From Purshia tridentata (lineage: Eukaryota > Streptophyta > Magnoliopsida > Rosales > Rosaceae): a stretch of 64,000 nt of DNA. The notes under the pieces are model-generated. The model saw nothing but the letters and a program-made list of their open reading frames with translations, did no database searches and was not told the origin of the DNA. Positions 11,700 to 24,000 of this stretch are shown piece by piece (position 1 is the stretch's first letter; every line of letters begins with the position of its first letter). Position numbers and translations under genes: made by a program. The stretch lies in contig QANT01008026.1 in the NCBI GenBank assembly GCA_003254885.1, positions 38,011-102,010 on the forward strand, read 5' to 3'.

Positions 11700-13352
11700 A
11701 CTAGCCAATATTGGAGTTGTGGCCTTGCATGCATGTGACAATCTATGCAGTACATACATCTGCATGCAAAAATGGGGTAGGAGATATACGTGAAGCTACT
11801 TGATCTTGATTCCACGATTTCTCAATCCCTGTGATGCTGTTTTGTTTGTTGTATTTTTCTTGATCGTGTAATGGAAGATCTATATGATCTCCCACTCCAA
11901 GCATCATCAGAAGGCTGGAAACTTTTTGGCCTTGTATAATAGTCTTATTATTCTTTAACAAGCATGAATTGAGAACATTGTAATCCTGGTTGGTCAATTT
12001 GCAGTTCACACTTTTGCAATGGATTTATATAAAATGAATTGTTTGACTTTGAATCAAAATTTTGTTTCTTGTAAGTTTGCCTCCCATCTTTTCTTTTGTT
12101 AATTCAGAATTTTTGGCAGTAACACCGTACGTAACTGTTGTCCTTCTGATATTTAGTGAACATTTAATTAATTACACTGTCCTCTCGAACATGGCAAAAC
12201 TAATGGTCAAAATTTTTCTACTCTAGTAGTAGCAATAACGTGACAGAATCTGTCTTCGTTTTCTTAGGTATAAATGATTATACACTCCATTCATTACCAA
12301 CAACAATAAAAATGAAATAAACTTGCAGTTACAGTAACCCACTCACGACATTCATTATTTGAGAGAACTAAGAACTGGGATCCAAAACCTTTTTGAGAAA
12401 ATTGAGGATTATAAAATACAAAACAACATACGCTGATCTATGAATCAAGGCTCCAGCTGCTTCTCAGTACTTTCCTGGTGTGTAGAAAATTGAGAATAGA
12501 CAGAGTAATGATGAACTGTTTTAGTACTTTTTATCCTTTATCGACTTTGCTGAATGGAATGGCTGATATTACGATGTAGTATCTGCTAGAGTATAAGAGC
12601 AAAGTTATACTTGAGAACTAAGTTTGAGAAAACAATACAAAGAAAGTAAGTGCAGAACAATATTAATTCGACCACTTCTTCTTTTTCTCTCTGTTCTTGT
12701 TTTGCTCTTAGAAAGTTTCTGCTGTATGTATGCGTCTGAGTAGAGCTGGGGCTAAACCAAAACCCAACATACATATATATGCAATTTCTGTATTAATCAA
12801 CTGCTGGTTGATAATATGTAGCTACTTATATTGCAGATGTTGGGTTTGCCTCCCCCCAAAACTTTGTTTCTTGATGTTGGGTTTGCCTCTGCCTTTAATT
12901 TTGTTTCTTTTGTGCTCTCTCTCTCTCTGAATAATTTTTCAGCCAATTTTCGATTTGTTTCAAAACGATTTGTGATATTGACATTTGACAATGCCATATT
13001 GAATAAAAAAATTGGTCACTTTTTCTTTATTTCTTGAAAATTAAAACAAAAATGTGGGAATAATGCTGACAGTTTGATAACTCCCCCTCCCCACTCTATA
13101 CATTTGAAACTTTTCTGCACCTCCTCCATCGACTCCTTAATTTCAATCATAATTTTCCATAATATATATGGAATTATCAAATTAATTAGTACCCCTATCA
13201 ACTACACGGTACCATCTCACTTAATTCTGCATCTTTATCAATTCTACTTTTTTCTTTCTATTTAAATCCAAAATATCTTTTAAAACTTCAAATTATAAGA
13301 ACCTCCATAGTCTCTGGCTCTTTCATATTGACCTCCATATCTCTTCTTCCAT
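11700..13352. other. CAX 3' region and TBL promoter region
   Basis: About 350 bases are CAX 3' UTR. The rest is AT-rich and shows no exon series. A 37-base-period imperfect duplication (GATGTTGGGTTTGCCTC) occurs at 12836 and 12873. A segment near 12453-12482 (CTTCTCAGTACTTTCCTGGT) resembles one upstream of CAX near 6985. Confidence 0.5.
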
Positions 13353-14946
13353 ATGGGTGCATTGGGTGCTCCCATTCATGCCCTTGTTCTGGTGCTAGTG
13401 CTACCACTTGTTGTACACCACCAGCACCAAGTATATGGGAAGCAGAACAACAACCTTAAGAAGTGTGACATTTACCAAGGAACATGGGTTTACGATGATT
13501 CTTATCCTCTTTATGATTCAAGTCTCTGCGACTTCATAGAGATACCCTTTGATTGCCAGAGGAATGGTCGACCAGACCACCTCTATCTCAAATATAGATG
13601 GCAACCCTCTGCATGCATGTTACCAAGGTACGTAATTACGTACCTTATCTATTCGGATTATATCTCTACTAGAAAGATGATATAGAAGATCTTGATTGAT
13701 CGAGATGTTGTAGTAGCTATCATTTATGTTATTATATATAATGACATAATTAAATCAATTTGAATATATAGGTTTGATGGCGAAGATTTCATGGAGAGAT
13801 TGAGGGATAAGCGCATCATGTTTGTTGGAGACTCGATAGGTTTGAATCAATGGCAATCCCTCACATGCATGCTTCATGCAGCCTCACCACATTCCGAGTA
13901 TACTCTTGAGAGAACCGGAAGTATCTCCTCATTCAAATTTTTGGTATGCTAGCCTGGATCTTTTTAATTACCCTAATTAGTCCGAATCTCAATCTACTAG
14001 AATGAATTTAATTAATAATAAAAAAATATATAGTTGGTTGATTGATCAACATTATACTGTATATATATGCAGAGTCGCAATGTTTCTGTGAAGGTTGCAC
14101 GCAATGCATTTCTGGTTGACATTGTTGATGTCAAAAATTATGGTCGGGTTTTGAAACTCAACACCATCGACCACAAGAATGAGGAAGCTTGGAAGGACGC
14201 TGATGTGTTGATTTTCAACACGTGGCATTGGTGGCTCCACTCAGGAAGGGAACAACCGTGAGATCGATCACTAGCTATATATAGAGGCCTTCAACTAATA
14301 TATATAATTAAGTTGATTAGTTTAAATTAATTAATTCCAAAATATCGATCGATGCTATGATATTATTATTATATATGTCTGGCAGGTGGGATTTTATTGA
14401 AGATGGAGACACTTTTCATCAAGACATAAATCGGCTTGTTGCATATGAGAAAGCCTTAAGAACTTGGGCTCAATGGGTTGACAAACATGTTGATTCTACG
14501 AAAACCAAGGTCTTCTTCCAAGGCATTTCACCAACTCATTCTAAGTAAGTTTAATTGACAAATTAATATTATTGGATCATAATTAATTATAATAAGTGTC
14601 TAATATTCTTTCTCGATGATATCGTAATAATTAATGTGAAATCAGTGCAAGTCATTGGGGGTACCCTGAAGGGAAGAACTGCAGTGAAGAGAGACGACCA
14701 CTATCAGAGCCACCGTACCCAAGAAGCCGACTTAGAGCAGAAGTGATAGTGGAGAAAGTGTTGAGGGACATGTCAAAGCCGGTGCACCTGCTTAATATAA
14801 CAGGACTCTCAGGGCGGAGGAAAGACGCGCATCCATCAATATACGGCAGGCGAGGCCACTACGGCATGGACTGTAGCCACTGGTGTCTCGCCGGACTTCC
14901 TGATACTTGGAACCAACTCTTTTACGCTGAGCTCATTCGAACTTAA
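13353..14946 (+). CDS. Trichome-birefringence-like (TBL/DUF231, PC-esterase) protein
   Basis: Golgi- or wall-targeted protein of the family that O-acetylates cell-wall polysaccharides (xylan, mannan, pectin or xyloglucan, depending on member). Exons: 13353-13627, 13772-13943, 14073-14257, 14386-14544, 14646-14946, giving 363 aa. A hydrophobic N-terminal segment (about 8-23) acts as signal or anchor. The Cys-rich TBL domain follows ([19 protein letters not shown]). The GDS esterase block is GDSIGLNQW at 111-119. The C-terminal DxxH block is DCSHW, with D339 and H342, followed by CLAG where many relatives have CLPG. All catalytic-motif residues are present. It resembles the TBL37/38 branch, but the acceptor polymer cannot be told from sequence. 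Confidence 0.92.
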
Positions 14947-16289
14947 ACTATATATTAATTTGTAGGATCGAAATTATTAAAAGTCATTCAAACGTACACA
15001 CACTAAATCCAAGTTTGCTGCTGGTTGTCGTAGCTAGTCTTAAAGAAAAATGATGATATACAGGTGGAAGTCAAAGTTTAAAATCAAGTTTAATTGACGC
15101 AGCTATATATCTAGCTGGCCATCAGAGTTGTCATTGTCATATGACTCAAAAGTTGTGTGGACTTGACTGATTTGTTATTTATTACTGCATGCAAGTGAAA
15201 CATCTTTTATTATATATATCTTATTTGCTTTCATTTATTAATTCATTGTACTACAAGACTATCTACAAGCATGCATGCACATTTTTGTGAAGTGCACTGA
15301 GCTACGACTCGAGCACTGAGTCTTCTCTCTCGCGTCCCCACACGGCATCACCACCTGTCTTCATGCACCTTCATAACTACAACTTAGAAACTTAGAATAA
15401 TGGAGATGCTTTTCATGTGTTGTCCATATATGTGCATATACGGGTACGTTGAATGGTTGTGATCGACCTTGTGGCATGACCCACTTTGTAAATGAGCTGT
15501 AAAATGCAGACAAATCTTTTGGTTGCCGCTGGTTTACTATATGCAGCACATCTTTATTATAGTATAAATGTACGTTAGACCATCAAATTTAAAATTAATT
15601 AGTAATGAATTGTGACCGTTCATCATATTATATTTTTTTATAACATAAAGCTTTTTAGGGGACTAGCTAGGCCAAGAAAAATAGGGTCGACAAACAATGA
15701 TATGATAGATCTGCAGATTCTGACAAACATATTGTGATGCAAGTTGCTCCCACCCATGCACTGCTTTCAAACGCGTAGAGAATTTAAACAAAAAACACTA
15801 GAATGTGTTGTCTCCTTGCAGAATATAATGCAATTAATACATGATATTAAAATATGGAAGGGCTGCGCGTCTAATAAAGACTTTGACTGTGAAAATTAGT
15901 ATTCACATTTTCATTTCATTTCATCCTATCGTTTCCAATGTGAAACATAAGACCTCCATATTAAATTAAAGAGAAAATATAATATATAAGTTATAACGAC
16001 CTAATCATACTAATGAATAAGTTTATTCGATCGAGTACTTATTGCTGTGGGGTCGAGAACCAGTATTTGTGAGTGAGTATGAGTGAAATGGCGTTGTACA
16101 AAGAATGAAATGTCCTTGTCATGGCCAGGATACAACAAAGGGGTAATAACTCTTTGAGGACCCTCCAATGGTCAAATTAATTAGAAGATTGGAACCCAAA
16201 AAAAAAATTTAATTAATTTCATCTATCGAACAAAATGTGATGAATATGACACACTTGATCCTTTTCTGCTCATGTGGCATGATTTCTCG
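14947..16289. other. Intergenic after TBL
   Basis: TBL 3' UTR followed by AT-rich DNA. No gene, tRNA or clear repeat could be supported. Confidence 0.5.
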
Positions 16290-16711
16290 TAGATGTGTCA
16301 AGTGGGCAAGGCCAGCTCGAGCATGACATGACACGACACAATTAAAATAGGCACAACACCGCAAGAGTAAATGGGTTAGGTCTGACCAAAGTTTTTTGCA
16401 CATTAGAGTAAATAGATCGAGCCGAACACGAGCATAATATGGACCAAGCACAACATGAGCACGGGCATAAAATGAGCCCAAAATGGGCATGACTCCTAAT
16501 ATTATTTTATCCATTTTTAGAGAACTTTCGACGTGAACATTCAATTTTCATTTAAAAAAATTTTCTCACTCCTAAAAAATAAAAAAAGATGTATGGATTC
16601 GCCCGTTTAAGTTACAACACGAGCGCAAATGATCCGCGGGTAATAAGCACAGCATAAAAGTATGATGGGCTGAACATGTCAAATCGAACCGGCCTGTTTG
16701 TGACACCTCTA
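16290..16711. mobile_element. hAT-like MITE, 422 bp
   Basis: The left end reads TAGATGTGTCA and the right end TGACACCTCTA, imperfect inverted repeats of 11 bases with one mismatch. The flanking octamers ATTTCTCG (16282-16289) and GTTTCTCT (16712-16719) match at six of eight positions, as expected of an aged 8-bp hAT target-site duplication. The interior is rich in GAGC, CACGA and GGGC words, and holds no transposase. Plant hAT MITEs often begin TAGAGGTGTCA; that statement is from general knowledge. Confidence 0.7.
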
Positions 16712-16905
16712 GTTTCTCTTTCTCGTGTGAATATGAATAATTTATTCCTCTCACAATCGTTGCAGGGATTCTCAACTGCAATGCTATTTTGTACCGCCTT
16801 CGACTTATGTATCTGTATAGCTGGTTGGTACAATATTATTTCTTCTTTGTTTATCTTCCTTTTTTGACAAAACCAGAATGCTATTGAATGCGCCACCTTT
16901 TTTTA

Positions 16906-17137
16906 TCACCCCGAAATGAATTGGAAATGAAACAAGAATCTATGTGACAAGTGACAACTTTTTTTTTTTTTTGGAAAAAAAGCTCTTAAATGCATGTCTT
17001 TAAAGATATGGGACAAACTCCNTCACCCCGAAATGAATTGAAAATGAAACAATAATCTATGTGACAAGTGACAACTTTTTTTTTTTTTGGAAAAAAAGCT
17101 CTTAAATGCATGTCTTTAAAGATATGGGACAAACTCC
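16906..17137. repeat. 116-bp direct duplication around an N (17022)
   Basis: A block beginning TCACCCCGAAATGAATTG and ending GGGACAAACTCC occurs at 16906-17021 and again at 17023-17137, separated by one N. The copies differ by two substitutions and the length of a T run. The single N at the join and haplotype-like divergence point to an unmerged assembly overlap. Confidence 0.8.
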
Positions 17138-17481
17138 ACCGTAAGATGAAGACAATAAATTAAACATGTGCCACCTGATCACCAGATCTGACATTGATTC
17201 AATGTTTGGGTGTTTGCTTCAGCATTCCAATATTATTTCCAAAGAACACATGTTTTCATTTACTTTGTAGTAATTAATCAAAACGTAAGAGCTAATTACC
17301 TCAAATTATATGCTTAGTGGAGTTATGATCTGATTATCACTCCAAGGGATGACATTCACTCAATCTCAGTTCGCTTCATATAAGAATTCTCACATACAAA
17401 ATGTTGTAATGAAAAGCATGGCTCGTTGCTCAAAAGGTCTTTGTGATTGTTTGAATGACAAACTATCGCGCATGAGTTCCC

Positions 17482-17482
<1 letters not shown>

Positions 17483-17513
<31 letters not shown>
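17483..17513. repeat. Compound CA/TA microsatellite
   Basis: CA repeats run directly into TA repeats in non-coding DNA about 500 bases before the receptor-kinase gene. Confidence 0.85.
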
Positions 17514-17514
<1 letters not shown>

Positions 17515-18018
17515 TGTTGATATTTAACTGTTTATATTTAAACTAAAGACCCAGAAACATATCTTACTAAAAAGGAAAAGTCTGTGAAAAATATGGACAG
17601 TTGACTAAATTGAGGTTTTGCTTCTAGTTACAGTATAGGTTCCAACTTCCAACATACCATTTCAGTTAGAATTCTTATAGTATAGACAGTCATCGTCACA
17701 TGCCGAGGTAAAAGAAAATTCCCATAAAGAATTTACCAAAAAGATCAGAAAGAATATAGTCTTAGCAAATGGTCCACACTTTCCACACGCAAACATGTAT
17801 TTTTATGCAAAGGACTTTTTTCATTGCTGGTTAACATAATGCACTTTCAATCTTAGTCCCACACTCTCTTGCCTGTTCAATCCTCATTTCCATTCTCCAA
17901 CTTTCTAGTTTCTATGACTCTCTCTCTCTCTCTCTTTCTCTGGACTTCAAAAGCTGAGCGACTCAGAGTTTGAGGCTTTGAGCTTTCACTTTTCAGCATA
18001 ATTTGTACAGAACTCTAA

Positions 18019-21000
18019 ATGGGAACTACTCATTTTTCATTTCCTAGGTTGCTTCTTTCATATCTCATCTGTTCCACTACATTTTCCTTCTTTGCAACCT
18101 TTGGACAGTCAGCCACAGCCACAGCTAAGCTTCACACTCAGGAAGGTACCTCCTAAAATTTTACAGCTTTCTTCACAACCCATGTGGCTTCTAAGATAAG
18201 AAAAGAAGAGGAAAAGCTTTTATTTAATGCACCTATGCATTTGGTCATTCTTGATTGGCCCATTTCATCTAAGCTGATTTGTTCTGTCAGTCAAGTTGAC
18301 TTGTGTCCTAAAAATTGGCATTCAACTCAGCTTAGCTGAATTGGGTTCTCATGGTATTCAAGAGTCTTCATTACATTGAGTCCTTGGTTGGTCTTTGAGC
18401 AGGACTTGATAGGTTGTTTGTTATACGATTTTTTCAAACAATTTCTTAGAAAAACAAACAGGTGATTTTATTCATATATATGTATATATTTTTTATTGGG
18501 TACTTTTTTTATGGAACAGTGAACGTATTGAGAGAGATAGGGAAGAAGCTGGGGAAGAAAGACTGGGATTTTGGAAAAGATCCATGCAGTGGAGAAGGGA
18601 ATTGGACGGTACCGGTAGATGAGAGTAGAAAAGGAGGCTTTGACAGCTCTGTCATATGTGATTGCAGCTTCAACCACAATTCCTCTTGCCACGTAGTAAG
18701 CATGTACACCACTCTTTCTCCCTCTTAATTTCCCTTGATTACAAAATGTGTAATAGAGTAATGCAAGTTTTACTACATTGTAGTCTACCAATTGCTGTTC
18801 TTTTTAGGTTGGATAATAACCCAAAGCCTGTGGAGTGTGGACCTAAGCATTATTGTAACAGAGTTGACCAGTAGTGACAAAATAAATTGTAGCCCCAAAA
18901 TGGCAAATTGATTATATTGGTTGGGTTGTTTTGCTTTGTGTGTATTTGTAAACAGTTTTTATATGTATGTTTCGATGCACTGTCATGTACTGCAGTTAGC
19001 ATAACGTCTGTAGGTTAGGTTATTGATGGAAAACTACATGTGTCTATCAACAATTCTGCTCCTATTTTTAAGCATTTCTTTTGTATCAAACAGTTTATTA
19101 TCTGAAGTCAATCATTTAAATTTTAGCTAATGTTCTGATTGATGAGTTGTCCAAATTCTTGATTACTTTAACATTCATGGGTTTTTATGTTGTGTGAATC
19201 TTTTGAGAAGTCAATGCTCATGTCAATAACTGTAATACCATTAAACGAGGAGCTCAGCCTAAAGAATCTGCTGTTGTGCATTTTACGTACTTTAATTTTG
19301 AGTTATTTCTTAAGGCATGTCCTGATAGCTCTTCTAATTTTCTCTGGTGGTATATTGCAGAGCTTTAAAGGCACAAAATCTATCAGCTACTGTGCCACCA
19401 GAGTTTTCTAAGCTTCACTACCTCAAAGAATTGTAAGCAAAACAAGTTCCTCTCGTAAATTGATCCTCAATCCAGCATTCCTATTCTAAACTATTTGTTC
19501 TGCCTTTCTTCTATACTAAACCATGTTTGTATATCTTGCAATCCTATTTCTTTTATAGAGACTTGAGTCGAAACTGCCTCAATGGTTCTATACCTCCCCA
19601 ATGGGCTACAATGCGCTTGGTCACACTGTAAGCACCCCATTCTTCATTAATTACTAATAATTAAATTGAAGTGTAATTGTATGCCTTACCTTTCTATTGG
19701 ATGTGCAGCTCTCTTATGGGAAACAGATTGTCAGGTCCATTTCCAAAAGTTCTCACCAATATCACCACCCTCAGAAACTTGTATGTTTAATTCTCTCTTT
19801 AATTCTTACATTGATGACCATAAATATAGCTGATAACAAGATGCTGGTTCAGGTTGGATTCCTACTATTGTACGGATGCAGACCTGTTTCTATTTTTATT
19901 GGTTAGAACTGAGTCTCTCTATACTCATTTGTTGAAGCTCAACATGAAATCCATACTCCAATGTATTTTTACCAAGAGAGGAAAATTTATAATTTCATAC
20001 AAACAAATTGTATCCAGCTTATGTGGCTAGTGAATCCAGAGCAAATTACTCCCCGATTTTAATTGAACTCAGGATCAATCTGATTTATCCATGGATCTGG
20101 TTAATCTACTGTTTTTTTCAAGTTTGTCTTAAACACCATTTTATACTCTTTATTAAATTTACTATATGAGTACATATTACTTACAGGAGCATCGAAGGAA
20201 ACCTTTTTTCAGGACCCATTCCACCAGAAATTGGAAAGTTGATCAAGTTAGAAAAGCTGTAATTTCTCATCTTCTTCTTCATGTGCAATCTGTTATTGGA
20301 AATGCCCACTATTATTATCCAAGATTTTTCTGTTCATTCTCAATTATTTCATTGACATTATCATTTTTGTTTTTGCTTCAGCATCCTATCTTCAAATGCC
20401 TTCACTGGAGAATTGCCATTGGCACTAGCGAAGTTGACCAACCTGTCTGATATGTATGCAAGCATATCTTTCTTATTAATATGGTTTTCAACCTAATTAA
20501 ATAATCAATAACTTAGTAATTGCGTAGTATCTGGTTACAGTCATTGGGGTGCCATAAGTTACACATAACAGATTTTATATTTATATTGATAGTGGTTTTT
20601 GTAATATCTTTGAAATATTTGATGTTTACTGGTTTGCCTTCTAAGTTTGTTTCTTTGGTACATTTTAGGAGGATAAGTGACAATAATTTCTCTGGAAACA
20701 TACCTGATTTCGTTGGGAATTGGACACAGATTTCAAAACTGTAAGCTTCCCCCTTGTAGTTTTACAACTGCAATCATAGTATATGCTTTACTGATTTTGA
20801 AAATTTCCACTCTTATGTTACAGGCTTATAGAGGGTTGCTCTCTTGAGGGGCCTATACCTTCTAGCATATCCGCCTTAACAAGCTTAACTGATCTGTATG
20901 CAATTCTATTGTTTTATCTTCTTTTTTGTTGAACAAGATTATGAAGTTATAGCTTTAAGTTTTTAGTGTCTTTTAGGAGGATAACGGACCTAAAAGGTAG

Positions 21001-24000
21001 AGGGTCTCCTTTCCCACCATTGAGTAATATGGAATCCTTGAAAACACTGTGAGTTGGAATCCTAAACAGTTTTATATTTTCCTTTTAATACTTGAAAATT
21101 AATCTGGTAGTTACTTGAAAGTTTTCTAATACAGGATACTAAGGAAGTGCTTGATATATGGAGAGATCCCAGACTATATTGGGGATAGGAAAAAATTGAA
21201 AAACCTGTAAGTATTTCAACAAATGGCTCTGTTGAGTTTCTGACTTCCCATTAAATTAATGATTTTTTTTTTTTTTATAAATATGATTACATCCCAAACA
21301 TATAAAGGAAGCCACTTTACATCTTATAACTTGAAATGGTTTTGATTTCATTCAATAATTTTCTTTTCAATGCAGAGACCTCAGCTACAATGAGTTGACT
21401 GGTGAAATACCTGAATCTTTTGTCCAACTGGCAAAAGTTGATATCATGTAAGCAGATTTCTTGGATAAATTTTTCATCTTCTCACAACCTTATTCTCATC
21501 ACTGTTAAGCAAAGACTATTGTTTTACTTTAGGTATCTGACAGGGAACAAGCTTACTGGAATTATACCTGGATGGGTCCCAGGAAGAAACAAGATAGTGT
21601 ATGTAATACAAAACTGCGCCAACTATTTTGTTTTGCTTAGGACATTACTATTTGATTTGATTAGTTGTAAATCTGTATACAGGGATATTTCCTACAACAA
21701 CTTCACTTGGGAAAGCTCAAGTCCTAATGAATGTCCAAGAGGGAATGTGTGAGTATAATATATGCTGTATCTTTCTCTTAAATTCTTAGCCAACCACTTT
21801 CTAGGATGATAAAAACAATGTTTTGGATCTGGTGCTTTGTTCCAGAAACTTAGTGGAGAGCTACTCCTTGTCAGCCGATAAAATGTAAGATTTCTTTCTT
21901 TATGATATAAATCTAAACTATAAGAGAAATATGTTGCTTCCTCTGGTTTATGATTAACACTCTAGCCTAGCTTTATCATGTTTATCTTCAAGATATGAAC
22001 TCAGATAGTTTCCCTGTTGCAGAAGTAGAATCCAACCATGCCTGAAAAGAAATTTTCCATGTCCTGTTTCGAGAAATCAACGTAAGAATATCAGCTGGTC
22101 TCAAACTTTACCTAAACCTGCGCGATTCACTTAATGTATATGTAGATCAATAGAAATTGATCCCTTCAACCGTTCCGTAGTACTTTACCTTAAACAGACA
22201 TAATAGATTTTAGATTCTCTATGAATGATCAGTACAGTTTTACAAATAAGTAAACTTCCATCAGTTATCTCATCAATTACATGGATATATTTTTATTTAA
22301 TATATATGTGTATGTTATTGAGTTGTGTTCTTTTTATTTATTTAATTGTTATTCAAGTAAAGAGATTTATGTCTAAACCTGTTTTGACTTGTCCTAATGA
22401 AAAGCAGGTCATTATTCCTTGCATATTAATTGTGGTGGAAAGGAAATGCATATTGGTGGCGAAAAATATGAAGCTGACAGAGAACAAAGAGGTGCTTCAA
22501 TGTATTACTCGGGTGAGAATTGGGCCTTCAGCAGCACTGGGAACTTCATGGACAATGATCTTGATGCAGATATCTACATTGAAACCAATACATCTGCACT
22601 CTCAAATAATGTCTCTGTGCTCGATTCAGAACTGTACACAACAGCACGTGTATCTCCCATCTCTCTCACATACTATGGACTCTGTCTCATAAATGGAAAC
22701 TACACTATCAAACTTCACTTTGCCGAGATTATATTTACTAATGACAGATCATTTAACAGCCTTGGAAAGCGTATATTTGATGTCTACATCCAGGTAAATA
22801 ATTTGCACCATATAAACATTGAAAATGCAATCCTATTCCATTAAGTACTTATTTTCTCTATTATTATTTTTTGTTATAAAGGATAAGCTGCTCCTGAAAG
22901 ATTTCAATATAGAAAATGAAGCTGGTGGTGCTGGTAAGCCCATTGTAAAGACATTCACTTCAATTGTTTTGAGTCATACATTAAAAATCCATTTATACTG
23001 GGCTGGAAAAGGGACAACAGGCATCCCAGACAGAGGATTTTATGGTCCTCTCATATCGGCTATATCAGTAGATCCTAGTAAGTCTTACCATGCAGTAAAC
23101 TCTTAGGCAGTATCTTGTGTTAGTTTTTTCGTCAACTAGTGTGTTTTTTTCTTTTCAAAGCAAAAATATGTTTAAACTTTTAATGGATTACATGAATTAA
23201 AGTTAAGGTAAACTCAAGCCATGATGTATATTTTTTCTCTCATATTTGATTGGAAATAATGTATATTGTTGCAGACTTTCAACCTCCTCCAGTTGACGGA
23301 AAAAATGATCATGTCATATTAGTAGTTGGCACAGTGGCTGCAGCACTACTTCTTCTGCTACTTCTGGCCTTAGGTATCATGAGAAGAAAAGGCTATTTAG
23401 GAGGAAAGATCTCCGCAGATAAAGGTATGAAACATGCTTGAAACAAGAAACAGTTCAGTTTTTTTTTTTCCCAACTCAAGAATGAATGTTGCTAAATAGT
23501 TTTACCGTTGTAGCTATTTCAAAACAAGAAATGCTTTTAATATTTTTTTCTTAATTGGCATTCAAGCAGAGCTCAGAGATATGGATCTGCAAACAGGATT
23601 ATTTACTTTAAGACAAATAAAGACTGCGACGAAAAACTTTGATGCAGCACACAAACTTGGTGAGGGTGGCTTTGGTGCAGTCTACAAGGTAACTTTTGTT
23701 TCTTTATGTTCATCTTTTCTTTCTGGTCTATTCTAAATGTTCTTTGTTAATATAGGTTGCCTCAGACAAAAAAGAAATATTTTATAACAAAAATCTTATT
23801 CTATTTATAAAAAAATGAGAGCATGCATTCTACAAGGAATTGGAGAAATTACCACATCTTCCTTTCCAGTTGCATTTCAGATTTAGAAAAAGTCAATTTG
23901 AGTACTAGTACATTTCACAATCATAAATTATTGATCTTCTTTATTTTGTTTCAAGTCTAAAACTGGGAATCTGCTTTCTCAATAGGGTCTTTTACCAGAT

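Noticed and set aside
22225-22692. 155-codon frame overlapping the malectin exon
   Set aside because: Wrong frame for the malectin domain. The real exon 22408-22793 is in another frame and fits the splice phases on both sides.
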